From positions 62,001-126,000 of the forward strand of contig NZ_LHVE01000009.1 in assembly GCF_001269655.1 (NCBI RefSeq): DNA of 64,000 bases, read 5' to 3'. Both the position numbers and the translations under genes were made by a program. Below the pieces are notes generated by a model. It was not told the DNA's origin. It searched no databases and saw only the letters and a list, made by a program, of their open reading frames with translations. Positions within the stretch are counted from its first letter, which is position 1. Each line of letters opens with the position of its first letter. Positions 46,585-56,131 of this stretch are shown here, in pieces. Origin of the DNA: Pseudomonas thivervalensis. Its GTDB lineage: Bacteria; Pseudomonadota; Gammaproteobacteria; Pseudomonadales; Pseudomonadaceae.

Positions 46585-47681
46585 CGTTTTACCTCGTTCT
46601 GCCAGAGACTGCGGGGAATCAGTACATCACCGTCGAACAACAACCGGGCGGTACGCAGCAGGCCGCAACCTGCCAGTTGACCGTTGTGAATGCGCAGTTG
46701 CACGGTGAACTCTCCTGTCGGATGTTCTACAGACACCTGCACGCGATCGTTGGTCTGCGTCGCCTGGGCGACTGAGCTGGCAACCGAGTCTGGAACCAGG
46801 CACGCGGAGGCTACGCTCACCGCACCGAACACCCCGATCGAGGCGTGGCAACGATGGGGGATGAAGGTGCGACTGCAAATCGCGCCGCCATCACGAGGGG
46901 CGGCAATCAAGGATACTTTCGGTACGCTGCGCTGACTGACATCCCCCAGATTCATCAATGGGCCCGCCTGCAGGCGGATGGATTCGAGCCTGGCTTTGAG
47001 CTCGCTGTCGGCGTCCAACTGTTCGGCACTTTCGTAGCCGCTACGACCGACATCGGTGGCTCGAATCAAAATAACCGGCATGCCGTTATCGATGCAGGTC
47101 ACATCAATGCCGTCGAAACGATCTGCGGGGTTGCCGGTCGGCAGCAGTGCACCGCAGCTTGAGCCGGCAACATCCTCGAATTCGATAATCTGCGGGGCGC
47201 CGGTGCCGGGAACGCCGTCGATGCGAGCTTCTCCTGCGTAACTGACCGCACCGTCCGGGGTGGGGACATGGGCGATGGCGATCTGACCGGTGTTCTCCAT
47301 GAAAATCCGTACCGACGTAACGGGGCCCTGGACGCTCACCAGGCCACGTTCGATGGCGAACGGTCCAACCCCTGCCAGGATATTTCCGCAATTCTGGCCG
47401 TAATCGACCTGGGCCTGTTCCACCAGCACCTGGGCAAACAGGTAATCGACATCGGCGTCAGGACGCTCTGAGCGGCGAATGATCGCGACCTTGCTGGTCA
47501 ACGAGTTCGCGCCGCCGATACCGTCTATTTGTCTGGTATCGGGTGATCCCATCACGGCTAACAATACCTGGTCACGCAGCGGCCCTTCGGCGGGGAGGTC
47601 GTGGGCAAGAAAGTACGCGCCCTTGGATGTGCCGCCGCGCATCATCAAGCAGGGAATACGAGTCTGGCTCATACGGGTCAT
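46581..47681 (-). CDS. galD: 4-oxalomesaconate tautomerase (PrpF family)
   Basis: A 366-residue PrpF-fold isomerase, with the family start [15 protein letters not shown] and the second half motif [19 protein letters not shown]. In P. putida GalD converts the keto to the enol form of 4-oxalomesaconate. Adjacent galC and galB support this rather than the methylaconitate isomerase function of PrpF. It overlaps galC by 4 bp; an ATG three codons later (MSQTR) is an alternative start. Confidence 0.9.
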   Translation of the reverse strand: MTRMSQTRIPCLMMRGGTSKGAYFLAHDLPAEGPLRDQVLLAVMGSPDTRQIDGIGGANSLTSKVAIIRRSERPDADVDYLFAQVLVEQAQVDYGQNCGNILAGVGPFAIERGLVSVQGPVTSVRIFMENTGQIAIAHVPTPDGAVSYAGEARIDGVPGTGAPQIIEFEDVAGSSCGALLPTGNPADRFDGIDVTCIDNGMPVILIRATDVGRSGYESAEQLDADSELKARLESIRLQAGPLMNLGDVSQRSVPKVSLIAAPRDGGAICSRTFIPHRCHASIGVFGAVSVASACLVPDSVASSVAQATQTNDRVQVSVEHPTGEFTVQLRIHNGQLAGCGLLRTARLLFDGDVLIPRSLWQNEVKR

Positions 47682-48394
47682 CCTTGCAGATCGCTGAGGC
47701 TGTCGTAATAGGTCAGCCCACGATCGGCGAGTTTCTGCCGCATGTTGTAGATATCCAGGCCTAATTCACCGGCTGCCATGCGCAGGCGTTTTTCCTCTTC
47801 GAGCCTGGCGCGCTTGCGACTGGTTTCAAGGACCGTTGGCAGCTCTTCCCGACGGACAATCACCACGCCATCGTCGTCCGCGACCACAACGTCACCGGGC
47901 TCCACCCACTGGCCGGCGCAGATGATTGGTACGTTCACCGAACCTAGCGTTTCCTTGACGGTGCCTTGGGCATGAATCGCCCGTGACCATACCTTGAAAC
48001 CCATCTCTCTGAGGGTTCGAGTATCCCGCACTCCGGCATCGATGATCAGGCCACGTACCCCTCGGGCCATCAACGACGTGGCGAGCAAGTCGCCGAAGTA
48101 GCCGTCGGTACAGGGCGACGATGTAGCGACCACCAGGATGTCGTCGGGTTGGCATTGTTCGACCGCGACGTGGAACATCCAGTTATCGCCGGGTGCGACC
48201 AACACGGTCACCGCCGTTCCCGTGGTGCTCTGGTTTTGCTGGATCGGGCGAATGGCAGAGTCCAACAAGCCTTTACGGCCCTGGGCCTCATGCACGGTGG
48301 CGACGCCGAAGCGATCCAGTTCATCAATTAACGTGCTGTCGGCACGGGGAATGTTGCGTACGACGATGCCGGTTTTTCCGATCAGCGCGCTCAT
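47678..48394 (-). CDS. galC: 4-carboxy-4-hydroxy-2-oxoadipate aldolase (RraA-like class II)
   Basis: A 238-residue HMG/CHA aldolase. Visible are the magnesium and pyruvate site [27 protein letters not shown] and the [10 protein letters not shown] segment. It cleaves 4-carboxy-4-hydroxy-2-oxoadipate to pyruvate and oxaloacetate, the last step of the gallate/protocatechuate 4,5-cleavage route. The true start is the ATG at 48394, 4 bp overlapping galB; the longer upstream frame lies within galB. Confidence 0.92.
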   Translation of the reverse strand: MSALIGKTGIVVRNIPRADSTLIDELDRFGVATVHEAQGRKGLLDSAIRPIQQNQSTTGTAVTVLVAPGDNWMFHVAVEQCQPDDILVVATSSPCTDGYFGDLLATSLMARGVRGLIIDAGVRDTRTLREMGFKVWSRAIHAQGTVKETLGSVNVPIICAGQWVEPGDVVVADDDGVVIVRREELPTVLETSRKRARLEEEKRLRMAAGELGLDIYNMRQKLADRGLTYYDSLSDLQG

Positions 48395-49125
48395 GCCAGA
48401 TTCTCCGTTACACGTGGGAAGATGCTCTGGTAGCCCTCGGCGTACTCGATGTTTCGGGTGGAGGTGATGCCGACATTGCGTTTGGCTTGTACGCCCCGCT
48501 GCAGGGCGACACGGGTGTAGTACTCCCAGAGATGCTCTTGACCGGCCATGCACTGGATGGCGGCATATTTCTTGTCCCAGACCTCAGTGATATCCAGCAG
48601 CACATCCGGGCGCCATTCGCACTGTTCCGGTTGGTGCGGTTCGAAACTGTAGACCGGTGGGGCCCCGACAATTTTTTCGCCGGGCTTGTAACCCTCTGCC
48701 TGGGCGATGATGCGTGCCTCCTGGGTCAGGTTCATCGCCAGCGGATGGTCGTAGTTGTAAGGGTCTTTGATCGAATGGCTGAGGACAAATGCTGGTTGCA
48801 CTCGGCGGAACACGTCAGCCAGACGGAATAGCGTCTCTTTATCGGCCCGCATCGGGTAATCGCCGATGTCGAAGAATTCCACCGTGGCGCCCAGGATCTG
48901 TGCCGCTGCTTCGGCCTCGCTGCGACGGGCGGATTTGACCTTGTCTTCGGACATCTCGCCTTTGCGCCAAAGCTTGGCCGATTCACCTCGTTCTCCGTAG
49001 GACAGGCATACGATGTGAACGGCATAACCCTGGCTTGCATGTAATGCGATGGCACCGCCGGCACGCCAGACGAAATCGGCGGAATGGGCGCTGACGACCA
49101 GTGCGGTTTTTGTTGTAGGAGTCAT
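48391..49125 (-). CDS. galB: 4-oxalomesaconate hydratase (PIG-L family)
   Basis: A 244-residue PIG-L/LmbE-fold protein. The zinc-binding motif, AHPDDE in deacetylases, reads [12 protein letters not shown], the form seen in GalB, and the distal histidines appear in [15 protein letters not shown]. GalB hydrates the enol form of 4-oxalomesaconate to 4-carboxy-4-hydroxy-2-oxoadipate and is not a deacetylase. The ATG at 49125 fits the family N-terminus. It is the first gene of the run galB-galC-galD-dehydrogenase and is divergent from the LysR gene galR. Confidence 0.92.
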   Translation of the reverse strand: MTPTTKTALVVSAHSADFVWRAGGAIALHASQGYAVHIVCLSYGERGESAKLWRKGEMSEDKVKSARRSEAEAAAQILGATVEFFDIGDYPMRADKETLFRLADVFRRVQPAFVLSHSIKDPYNYDHPLAMNLTQEARIIAQAEGYKPGEKIVGAPPVYSFEPHQPEQCEWRPDVLLDITEVWDKKYAAIQCMAGQEHLWEYYTRVALQRGVQAKRNVGITSTRNIEYAEGYQSIFPRVTENLA

Positions 49126-49278
49126 TGAAGGGCTCTTCTTACGGCTATTAGGTAGGGCCACATTCGCACTTGGTTGCGGCGATGAATAATGCGTTCGGTT
49201 GTAAGAGGCATGCGTTTTACTTATCGAGGCGAGTTCTTCATGCTGTGCAACCACTTCTCTGAAACCCTATAGGTGCTC

Positions 49279-50502
49279 ATGAACAGTCTCGAACTTCCCA
49301 ATCTCATGCAGGTTCGGGCGTTCCTTCATATCGTCGACTACGGCAGTGTATCCAAGGCGTCTACCGTGCTTTTTCGTGCTCAACCTGTCGTGACGCGCTC
49401 CATCCTGGCCTTAGAGAAACGTCTTGGAGTCGTGCTGTTCGAGCGTAACGTCAACGGTATGCGTCTGACCGACTATGGTGAAGGCATGCTTCCCCGCGCT
49501 CGTCGTACCGTGGAGGAGTTGCAGGCTGTTGTGCCTTTGCTGGGGCAGATGCCGGGACATACCCCTGAACCGCTTTACCTGTACCAGACGCGCCGTCTGG
49601 AAGTCTTCGTGACGCTTTGCAAGACGCACCATATGCAAACTACCGCGAGCATCCATGGGGTATCGCAGCCGGCAATCAGTGCCGCCATCAAAGTCCTTGA
49701 GCAAGGTAGCGGTTGCAACCTGTTTGAACGCACACCCCATGGTTTGCTGCCGACCCGTCCATGCCAGGCGATGTTGTTGCGGGTGCGTCGAGCACTGAAC
49801 GAACTTCGTCATATCGACGCTGACATCGCCGCGCTGGGTGGTTCCCTTCAAGGCGCCGTGCACGTGGGGGCATTGCCGCTTGGACGCACGGGAATATTGC
49901 CTGAAGCCGTGGTGCGCCTGACTTCGGAGCACCCCCATATACGGATCGTGACCAACGAAAGCCCGTTCGATCTGTTGGCCGGGGAGTTGCGCGCGGGGGA
50001 TGTGGATTTCATCCTGGGTGCTCTACGCCCGTCGGCCTACGCCAGTGACTTGCATAGCGAGGCCTTGCTGCAAGAAGAAATGGTAATTCTGGTACGCCGT
50101 GACCACCCCTGGCTGACGCGATCTCTTGGCTATGACGACTTGAGCGCCGCCCGCTGGATCCTGCCTCGTGCAGGCTCTCCGGCACGACAGCTGCTGGACG
50201 CATTTTTCATCCACGTCGGCATCGCCGCCCCCAGCCCTGTGATCGAAACGGCCGATCTGGCAATCCTGCGAGGGGTGTTGTTGCGCTCAGACATGCTCGC
50301 CGCCGTTTCGGCTCATCAGTTGGAACATGAAATGGCCAGCGGTGATTTGGTACGTCTGCCGCTTGCCCTTGACCACACGACGCGACCGATCGGTCTGATC
50401 TCCAGGGCCGAGGCACTTCAATCGCCAGCGGCGCTGGCATTAATGGACAGGATTCGGCAGGTCGTGAATGAGACCTCGATGAGAGTCAACGCTTCGATTT
50501 GA
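49279..50502 (+). CDS. galR: LysR-type regulator with two tandem HTH domains (GalR-like)
   Basis: A 407-residue regulator, about 100 residues longer than usual. It has two LysR-type winged helices: residues 9-68 (YGSVSKASTVLFRAQPVVTRS) and 104-163 (HHMQTTASIHGVSQPAISAAI), followed by one effector domain (about 190-395). It is divergent from galB, which is the classical place for the activator of this operon. The duplicated DNA-binding part is known from GalR-like regulators but is rare among LysR proteins. The ATG at 49279 is preferred to an upstream GTG. Confidence 0.9.
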   Translation: MNSLELPNLMQVRAFLHIVDYGSVSKASTVLFRAQPVVTRSILALEKRLGVVLFERNVNGMRLTDYGEGMLPRARRTVEELQAVVPLLGQMPGHTPEPLYLYQTRRLEVFVTLCKTHHMQTTASIHGVSQPAISAAIKVLEQGSGCNLFERTPHGLLPTRPCQAMLLRVRRALNELRHIDADIAALGGSLQGAVHVGALPLGRTGILPEAVVRLTSEHPHIRIVTNESPFDLLAGELRAGDVDFILGALRPSAYASDLHSEALLQEEMVILVRRDHPWLTRSLGYDDLSAARWILPRAGSPARQLLDAFFIHVGIAAPSPVIETADLAILRGVLLRSDMLAAVSAHQLEHEMASGDLVRLPLALDHTTRPIGLISRAEALQSPAALALMDRIRQVVNETSMRVNASI

Positions 50503-50643
50503 AACCGAAGTAGTCCTCGCAGCACTGCCCGGAGCGCCCATTGGATTCGATTTTGCTGACGCTGCCTTGTAAGTACACCGCTTACTCATGAATAAAGCCT
50601 ACTTATCCATGAGTTCCATATAGATCGTTTGTAAGCGTCTATA

Positions 50644-50930
50644 GGAACGATCTTCGGTCTTGCAGCGACCGACAACCATTCGATCTTGGCGTTCGGACTG
50701 CGTGGCAAGGCCTTCGAGTCCCGGGATCGCGGCGAGACCTGGAAGCGTCTCGACACCTGCAGCCGGTGACGTTGACCAACGTCCCGCGTCTTGATGATGG
50801 CTCGGTCCTGCTGGCGGATGAGTCGGGCCGGGTACTGCGTTTTGCCGATGGCGACCATGGCGTTCTCTCGCCCGGTGATGAACGTGACGAGGCGAACGGT
50901 TTGGGCAGCGAAGCGGGGAGTGACCGTTGA
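50644..50930 (+). pseudogene. remnant of YCF48/BNR-repeat protein, frameshifted
   Basis: Translating from 50644 gives GTIFGLAATDNHSILAFGLR followed by a GxxxxSxDxGxTW repeat (FESRDRGETWKRLD), then a stop at 50767-50769. The continuation lies in another frame, ...VTLTNVPRLDDGSVLLADESG to a stop at 50930. This is the C-terminal end of a YCF48-like beta-propeller protein of the type that accompanies RND-family exporters in Pseudomonas. The 5' part is missing and the reading frame is broken. Confidence 0.7.
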
Positions 50931-52144
50931 AGGTTTCAGCAAAGATCAGCAATGTTTTTCCGTCGTGGTGTCCGCTCATGTTGGGCGTCGCCGCCACCGT
51001 GGCGTGCCTGGCGCTGATGGCAGGGTGTGCCCGGCAACCCAGCGCGACCGACGCCCGGACGGAGCCTGCGACGTTTCAAGATTACACGCAGGCGTCACGG
51101 GCATGGATCGAGGCGCGGCGGGTGTTCCAGACCGCCAACCGCAGCGACGAACTGGCCTGGAACGCGCCCTACGAAGTGCGCCCCGATGCGCCCTCCAGCA
51201 AAGCCATTCTCTTGCTGCATGGTCTGGGGGATTCACCTTGGTCGTTCGTCGACATCGCCCAGGACCTCGCTGCACAAGGCTTCGTGGTGCGCGTTGCGTT
51301 GTTGCCGGGGCACGGCACCCAGCCGGCTGACTTGATCGATGTGCAACTGGAACAATGGCAGCAGTTGGTCGAAGAGCAAGTCGCGCTGCTGCACAAGGAA
51401 TTTCCAGACGTCTACCTGGGCGGTTTCTCAACTGGCGCCAATCTGGCGCTGGCTTACTCCGTCAAAGATCCGAGCATCAGGGGCCTCTTGCTGTTTTCCC
51501 CGGCCTTTCGATCGAGTGAATCCTACGACTGGGCCACGCCTTGGCTGGCGCATTTCAAAACCTGGATACTGGCCCCCGATAATTTCCAGCCACAACAATC
51601 GGCGGTGCGCTACCACAACGTCCCCACCAACGGCTTCGCCCAGTTCTACCGCAGCAGCGTCGCGGTTCGCCGGCTCATCGAACACGAAGACTTTGACCGT
51701 CCCGTCGTCATTGTCCTGACCGAACAGGACTCAGTGGTCGACGTGCGCTACGTGCGGGAGCTGTTCAAACACCGATTTACCCATGCCGCCAGCCGGTTGA
51801 TCTGGTATGGCCAGGCGGAGCCGGCCGGAAGCAGCGGGGCGGCCTCTGACCCGCGCATCCTGGCGCGTACCGACCGCATCGTCGATGAACGAATCAGCCA
51901 ATTCTCCCACATGGGCATCCTGTTTTCGCCAACGAACCCGCTCTACGGTCGCTCAGGCTCCTTGCGGTTCTGCCGCAACAGTCGCAACGCCGACGAAGTG
52001 GCCCGGTGCGAGGCGGGCGAAGAGGTCTGGTATTCGGATTGGGGCTACAGCGAGCCAGGGAAAATCCATGCGCGGCTGACCTACAACCCTTATTTTCGGT
52101 GGCAATCCAATGTCCTTCGTGAGGTGTTGGCGGCGGCTGAGTAG
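50927..52144 (+). CDS. alpha/beta-hydrolase lipoprotein
   Basis: A 405-residue protein with a lipoprotein signal (lipobox LMAGC at about residues 30-34) and an alpha/beta-hydrolase domain. The oxyanion region is LLLHGLGDSPWSF, the nucleophile elbow is GGFSTGAN and the acid and base are probably in VVIVLTEQDSVV and ISQFSHMGI. It is likely an outer-membrane-anchored carboxylesterase or lipase. The proposed start is a TTG at 50927 with a GGGAG site; it overlaps the stop of the preceding remnant (TTGA). An ATG at 50978 is an alternative. Confidence 0.8.
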   Translation: MKVSAKISNVFPSWCPLMLGVAATVACLALMAGCARQPSATDARTEPATFQDYTQASRAWIEARRVFQTANRSDELAWNAPYEVRPDAPSSKAILLLHGLGDSPWSFVDIAQDLAAQGFVVRVALLPGHGTQPADLIDVQLEQWQQLVEEQVALLHKEFPDVYLGGFSTGANLALAYSVKDPSIRGLLLFSPAFRSSESYDWATPWLAHFKTWILAPDNFQPQQSAVRYHNVPTNGFAQFYRSSVAVRRLIEHEDFDRPVVIVLTEQDSVVDVRYVRELFKHRFTHAASRLIWYGQAEPAGSSGAASDPRILARTDRIVDERISQFSHMGILFSPTNPLYGRSGSLRFCRNSRNADEVARCEAGEEVWYSDWGYSEPGKIHARLTYNPYFRWQSNVLREVLAAAE

Positions 52145-52231
52145 GGCGCCTGACATTTGATCGCGGTTCCCAGCCAGCCATAGCTCCCGCAATATCGCCG
52201 GCGCGCTCGTTTCGCGATGGCGGGCCGGCCG

Positions 52232-52936
52232 TTACATCCGTGCGTTGCTCGAAATCGCATTGCACAAGGCCCGGGCAACAGGTGCGTAACTGGTCTGGCT
52301 GGGCTGTTCGGCTTCGGGAGCCCCGGTGGGATTGATCAGGTGCACCGCGATCTGTTCTGGTAGCCATGAGACGAGTGGCCAACGGGTGCGATAGGCAGGG
52401 TCAGGCCGGGTATCGCCGAGGGTTGGATCAAAATCGCAGGATGTCACAAACGCTATCCCTATCAGGCAAGCGCCTTCGAGCTGCGAGCGCACGCGACCAG
52501 GATTTTTCAAGAAACCCAAGTCCGCGACAACGACCGCGTCATGAATGATCAAGCGGCCTTCGTCGCTCACCTCGATATCGAGAACGACCGCCATGCAGGT
52601 CTGCGCGTCATAGTGGGCAGCGATGCCTTGCGTCCGACCATGTCTTGGGGGCTTGCCCCAATGAGCTTTCTTTGCCGCTTCGGTGATGACGCTCCGCATT
52701 CGATGGCCATCGATGCTTGATGAGTGCCGAGTGTCGTCGTTCACCGTCGATGCCGGATCAATCAGCGAAAGCAGATAGTCCCTGTGATCCAGCTTGCAGG
52801 CTCGCACCTGCGCGGCCATGAGTCGCTGTTCGGCGAACAGACGGAGCAACAGGCCTCTTCTGTCCAGATTGCTGTCGAGCGTCGATTGCCAAGTGAATGG
52901 ATCAAGAGCACTGACGTGCGCATCAGGATGGCTCAT
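52232..52936 (-). CDS. C-terminal fragment of a molybdenum hydroxylase large subunit (IorB-like)
   Basis: A 234-residue protein resembling only the last third of isoquinoline oxidoreductase/aldehyde dehydrogenase molybdenum subunits: ITEAAKKAHWGKPPRHGRTQGIAAHYD, then VVVADLGFLKNPGRVRSQLEGACLIGIA. At the position of the essential GEPG-x-PP motif, whose neighbour glutamate is the catalytic base, it reads EAEQPSQTSYAPV, so the active site is lost. The N-terminal two thirds are missing. It is a long open frame, so it could be a decaying remnant or a protein kept for another role. Confidence 0.7.
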   Translation of the reverse strand: MSHPDAHVSALDPFTWQSTLDSNLDRRGLLLRLFAEQRLMAAQVRACKLDHRDYLLSLIDPASTVNDDTRHSSSIDGHRMRSVITEAAKKAHWGKPPRHGRTQGIAAHYDAQTCMAVVLDIEVSDEGRLIIHDAVVVADLGFLKNPGRVRSQLEGACLIGIAFVTSCDFDPTLGDTRPDPAYRTRWPLVSWLPEQIAVHLINPTGAPEAEQPSQTSYAPVARALCNAISSNARM

Positions 52937-53202
52937 TGCGTTTCTCCTTCCGGCTGATGGCAAGAGGTCCAGCTAAAGCGATGTGTCCTTGGGGGGACTT
53001 TAAGGGGAGGGATCTGACGTCAGAGTGACCGGAGGCTGACAGGAACATGTCAGGCGTTGGGCTAGTCGGCTTTCCAACCAGTGAATTGCTTCAAGATGTC
53101 GTAACAGGATATTTCAGAAGTATTCCAGGGTCATTTTGGTACGTACGGCGAGTGCGCGTGTTATTCGGAAGCCGCTTAGTTTTCATTTTTATTACATCCG
53201 TT

Positions 53203-53230
53203 GGAACGCTTCTCTCGGCACGGTCACTCA
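53203..53230 (+). promoter_or_regulatory. HrpL-like promoter box
   Basis: GGAACG, 15 bases, then TCACTCA. The consensus of HrpL-dependent (hrp box) promoters is GGAACC-N15/16-CCACNNA, so there is one mismatch in each half. It lies 73 bp before the start of the next gene. Confidence 0.5.
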
Positions 53231-53303
53231 GGTGTAAGGATGTCGCCGCTCATACCGGCTTCATTTGCATTCTTCCATCTGCCGATCACTAAGGGGACAT
53301 GCC

Positions 53304-54956
53304 ATGGATACGCCCAATGTACGTGCAAGCCGCGAGCTGACTCGTGTGCCTGATGAGATACAGCAGGAAGCGACGCAACAGGCCTCTCACTCTCCTGACC
53401 TCGGCTCTATCGGGTTAGCGATGAGCATGCGGCTTCAAAATCATTTTGAGGCTCACCTTGAAACAGAAGCTGGCTCCGATCAACCCGCTGCCCCTGCTTC
53501 AAGCGCCCGCAACGCGGAGCTGAACGCCATTCGCGATGACCGTGCTCAACGGTTGGAGGCAGGGGGCTATAACGTCCATGACATGGAAAAGGCGGAAAAA
53601 AACGCAGCCAGAGCCGACAGATTGTTTGCGTCAATAAAGTCAGGGATGGGGGGGACGCCCTTTGCGGCGCTGACCGAGGCAGGTAATTTCAAGCCGTCAA
53701 TCCTCCAGGTAGCGGGCCTGCATGCCAATACCGTACGCGAAGCGGCCATCGAGAACGCTATGGCATGCTTGTATGCCGGTATGGCGGATGCTGGCGGTAA
53801 CAAGATGATTGCGGGCTTCAAGCCTGGTTATTACCTTAAACCCGAGAGCAATACGCTGCACCCGGCGCTTCAAGCATCCGTGGCGGAAAAGCTGCTGGAG
53901 TTGGACAAAGGTCCATTGCGTAATGCTTTCGACGAAGCCAACAAGTGGCTTACCGGGTTTGCCGTACGTAATACTGCAATGTACGCGTCAACGCTTGCCA
54001 TGACGGCTGCTGGCAAAGAGCACCTGGATGCCGTCCTGCAGCCTGCCCTACGACCGGTCACGGCTATCATCGTGGGTATGGCAATCGAGCACTACCAGGT
54101 GAGCCGCGATCGCACTAACCATTTAGCTGACCCTGCAATGCTCTATGGTCGTCGAGATGCTGTACCGGAAGGGCAGGCTCATAAGCCTATCGATCAAGAT
54201 ACCGAATGGCTGGATGACTTCAGGACTTTGAAGGATCTCGATGCCACTGCCCTGGTCAAGATGGTCTCCGCGCGGCTTGGTGAAGGCGCGGCCACGGCTC
54301 TGAATGCGGTCATCAGCGGCGAAGCCTTGAAAGAGATAGCTGACCCGGTCAGTGTTTTAGGAAATGGTCTTCTGATTGGCGGGTTTTCTGCGATGGGCGC
54401 GGGTACTACCGCCACCGCTAACCTGGCCAAGTCGAAGGAGCTGGGAAAAATGGCGGCTACCGCAGCCTCGGAGGCTGTAAAAAACGTATTGGGTACCCTG
54501 GCTTTCGGGCTGTGGGCAGCTGGCGCCTCGCTAGGTGGATCATTGCCGAAAAAAGCCGTCGCAGCTGTCGATGCCCATGTACCAAAAGCAGTAGAAGGGA
54601 GCGCAGATGCAGCTGGCAGGGTGGCGGTCAAGGGCGGTGAGCTTGCAGTCAAGACATCGCTCACCGGCGCCAGATTTGCCAAGGAGACAGCTGTTTCAGC
54701 GACCAACCACACAAAAAGTGCAGCCCAAGCGGCAGGAGATGGCGTCATTAGCGTTGCTAGCGCCATTGGCACCACCTCCCAATCGGCCTGGGACAAAAGC
54801 ATGGGAGCCCTGAGGCGACGCACCGCGGCCACCTCTCAAAGCCAAGCCGTTCATGGTCAGAGCGTGCCCATGCAGCCGCTCGCAGTTACGCAGGTCCCAG
54901 CATCGTCCTCAGCGCCCGAGCGTCCGCCTGCTCAGGATGATGGCGATATCGTGTAG
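53304..54956 (+). CDS. candidate type III secretion effector, unknown function
   Basis: A 550-residue protein of no family that I recognise. The N-terminus is polar and rich in Ser, Thr, Gln and Ala with few acidic residues in the first dozen positions, as in type III effectors. Two hydrophobic Gly/Ala-rich segments lie at about 349-373 and 394-413, followed by an Ala/Ser/Thr-rich tail. An HrpL-like box precedes it. No signal peptide. An AAGGGG site supports the ATG at 53304. The effector call is inference from promoter and composition; a membrane-acting or pore-like protein is possible. Confidence 0.55.
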   Translation: MDTPNVRASRELTRVPDEIQQEATQQASHSPDLGSIGLAMSMRLQNHFEAHLETEAGSDQPAAPASSARNAELNAIRDDRAQRLEAGGYNVHDMEKAEKNAARADRLFASIKSGMGGTPFAALTEAGNFKPSILQVAGLHANTVREAAIENAMACLYAGMADAGGNKMIAGFKPGYYLKPESNTLHPALQASVAEKLLELDKGPLRNAFDEANKWLTGFAVRNTAMYASTLAMTAAGKEHLDAVLQPALRPVTAIIVGMAIEHYQVSRDRTNHLADPAMLYGRRDAVPEGQAHKPIDQDTEWLDDFRTLKDLDATALVKMVSARLGEGAATALNAVISGEALKEIADPVSVLGNGLLIGGFSAMGAGTTATANLAKSKELGKMAATAASEAVKNVLGTLAFGLWAAGASLGGSLPKKAVAAVDAHVPKAVEGSADAAGRVAVKGGELAVKTSLTGARFAKETAVSATNHTKSAAQAAGDGVISVASAIGTTSQSAWDKSMGALRRRTAATSQSQAVHGQSVPMQPLAVTQVPASSSAPERPPAQDDGDIV

Positions 54957-56131
54957 CAGCCTTCCTCGTCGAGAGAACGTCATTGAAAAGTATGTGGCTG
55001 GCGAGGATTGTTGCTTGCGTCATCAGTGTGAGCTTTTGGCTGGCGGCGTCATGGTCGGCCGGAATGAGTGAGCATTGGGACGCGCAATGCTATCGGCAGT
55101 GATGCTGTCTTGGGGACGCGCGCGTGATCGATCGGCGGCTCGTAGCTAGCTGATGTAGACCGAGCCGTGGTGAGCACGCGGCGCGTCGTTGCCCAAGAAA
55201 CTGCGGACCAATGCTCCCATGGCACCGTGGTCTCCAGGCAATTTCGAAGTCATAAATCTCAGTTATTGGTATTCGTTTTGGAGCCGATGGCAGCGGCGCT
55301 CCCGCGTTGTGCAAAATACTGAGTACATTCTTCATCTGATGGGTATGGCGGAGTGGGCCAGAGTTTTAATCTGGGCATCGACGTATGCAACCGTGTTTCC
55401 CTCGCGTCAGGGTGGTGTGCACAATCATATTGGCAGTACTGTGGCCTCGGGCGGTGTTAGCAGGTGCAGCTAGATCCGGTCAGTCCGGTTCGATGAGGCG
55501 GAAAAATAAGTTTAGGCTGGGCGGAGCGGCGCCTTTACAAGCACAGATAATGAAATGAGTTTGTTCGAAACCTATCAAGAGCACGTGCCTGCGGTCGGCG
55601 GCGGGGTAACAATCCCCTTATATCCTAACGAGGTAGAGTCCTTGGTTTTTATTATAAAGAAATTCGAGCCTATCCCATGGCTTCATACACTATTCTTGAA
55701 GCTGTCACCAAACGGTTACATATGATGCTCCATTCCGTTTAGCATCATTATCATCGAATTGATCTATTGCCATTTTTGATAGAAAAAAAAGCTTGTGCTC
55801 ATGAAAAATAAAGGTTAAAAATTGGATCCAATGAGGAGTCAGGCTCTTTTAGCAGCCTAGGCTGTGATTGTCGTTCATATACCTTTATGAATGAGGACGT
55901 AAGTCCCAAGGATGGTTGATTTGAACCCAATATTTACTGGGCTTCATAGGCATGGCGCGTCAAGGGATAGGGGTGGGTGATAGCTGTCTGATGTGTATTC
56001 ATCCTTCACGGGTCGCATGAATCTGGATGTTGACTATGCGCTGCTAGTAATGGCTGCACTAGTGATAACTCCAGTGACTCCTATGGCTGCTCATGTTGGA
56101 AGTGTGCAGCGCGCCTTGTCACGTGGGTACT
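54957..56131. other. AT-richer region without recognised genes
   Basis: Almost 1.2 kb, visibly richer in A and T from about 55.5 kb on. No recognisable protein family on either strand. It contains one short open frame at 55555 and several pieces that look like decayed DNA. The open frames of 60-100 residues found here lack ribosome sites and family resemblance. Confidence 0.4.
55555..55725 (+). CDS. possible small ORF (56 aa), doubtful
   Basis: ATG-started frame beginning MSLFETYQEHVPAVGGGVTI and ending LSPNGYI before TGA. The amino-acid composition is protein-like, with a hydrophobic stretch around LVFIIKKF and many aromatic residues. There is no clear ribosome site and I know no family. 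It could be the N-terminal remnant of a larger gene. Confidence 0.2.
   Translation: MSLFETYQEHVPAVGGGVTIPLYPNEVESLVFIIKKFEPIPWLHTLFLKLSPNGYI

Noticed and set aside
53047-53292. Open frame of 81 codons before the candidate effector gene
   Set aside because: It covers the HrpL-like promoter and the ribosome site of the real gene and resembles no family.
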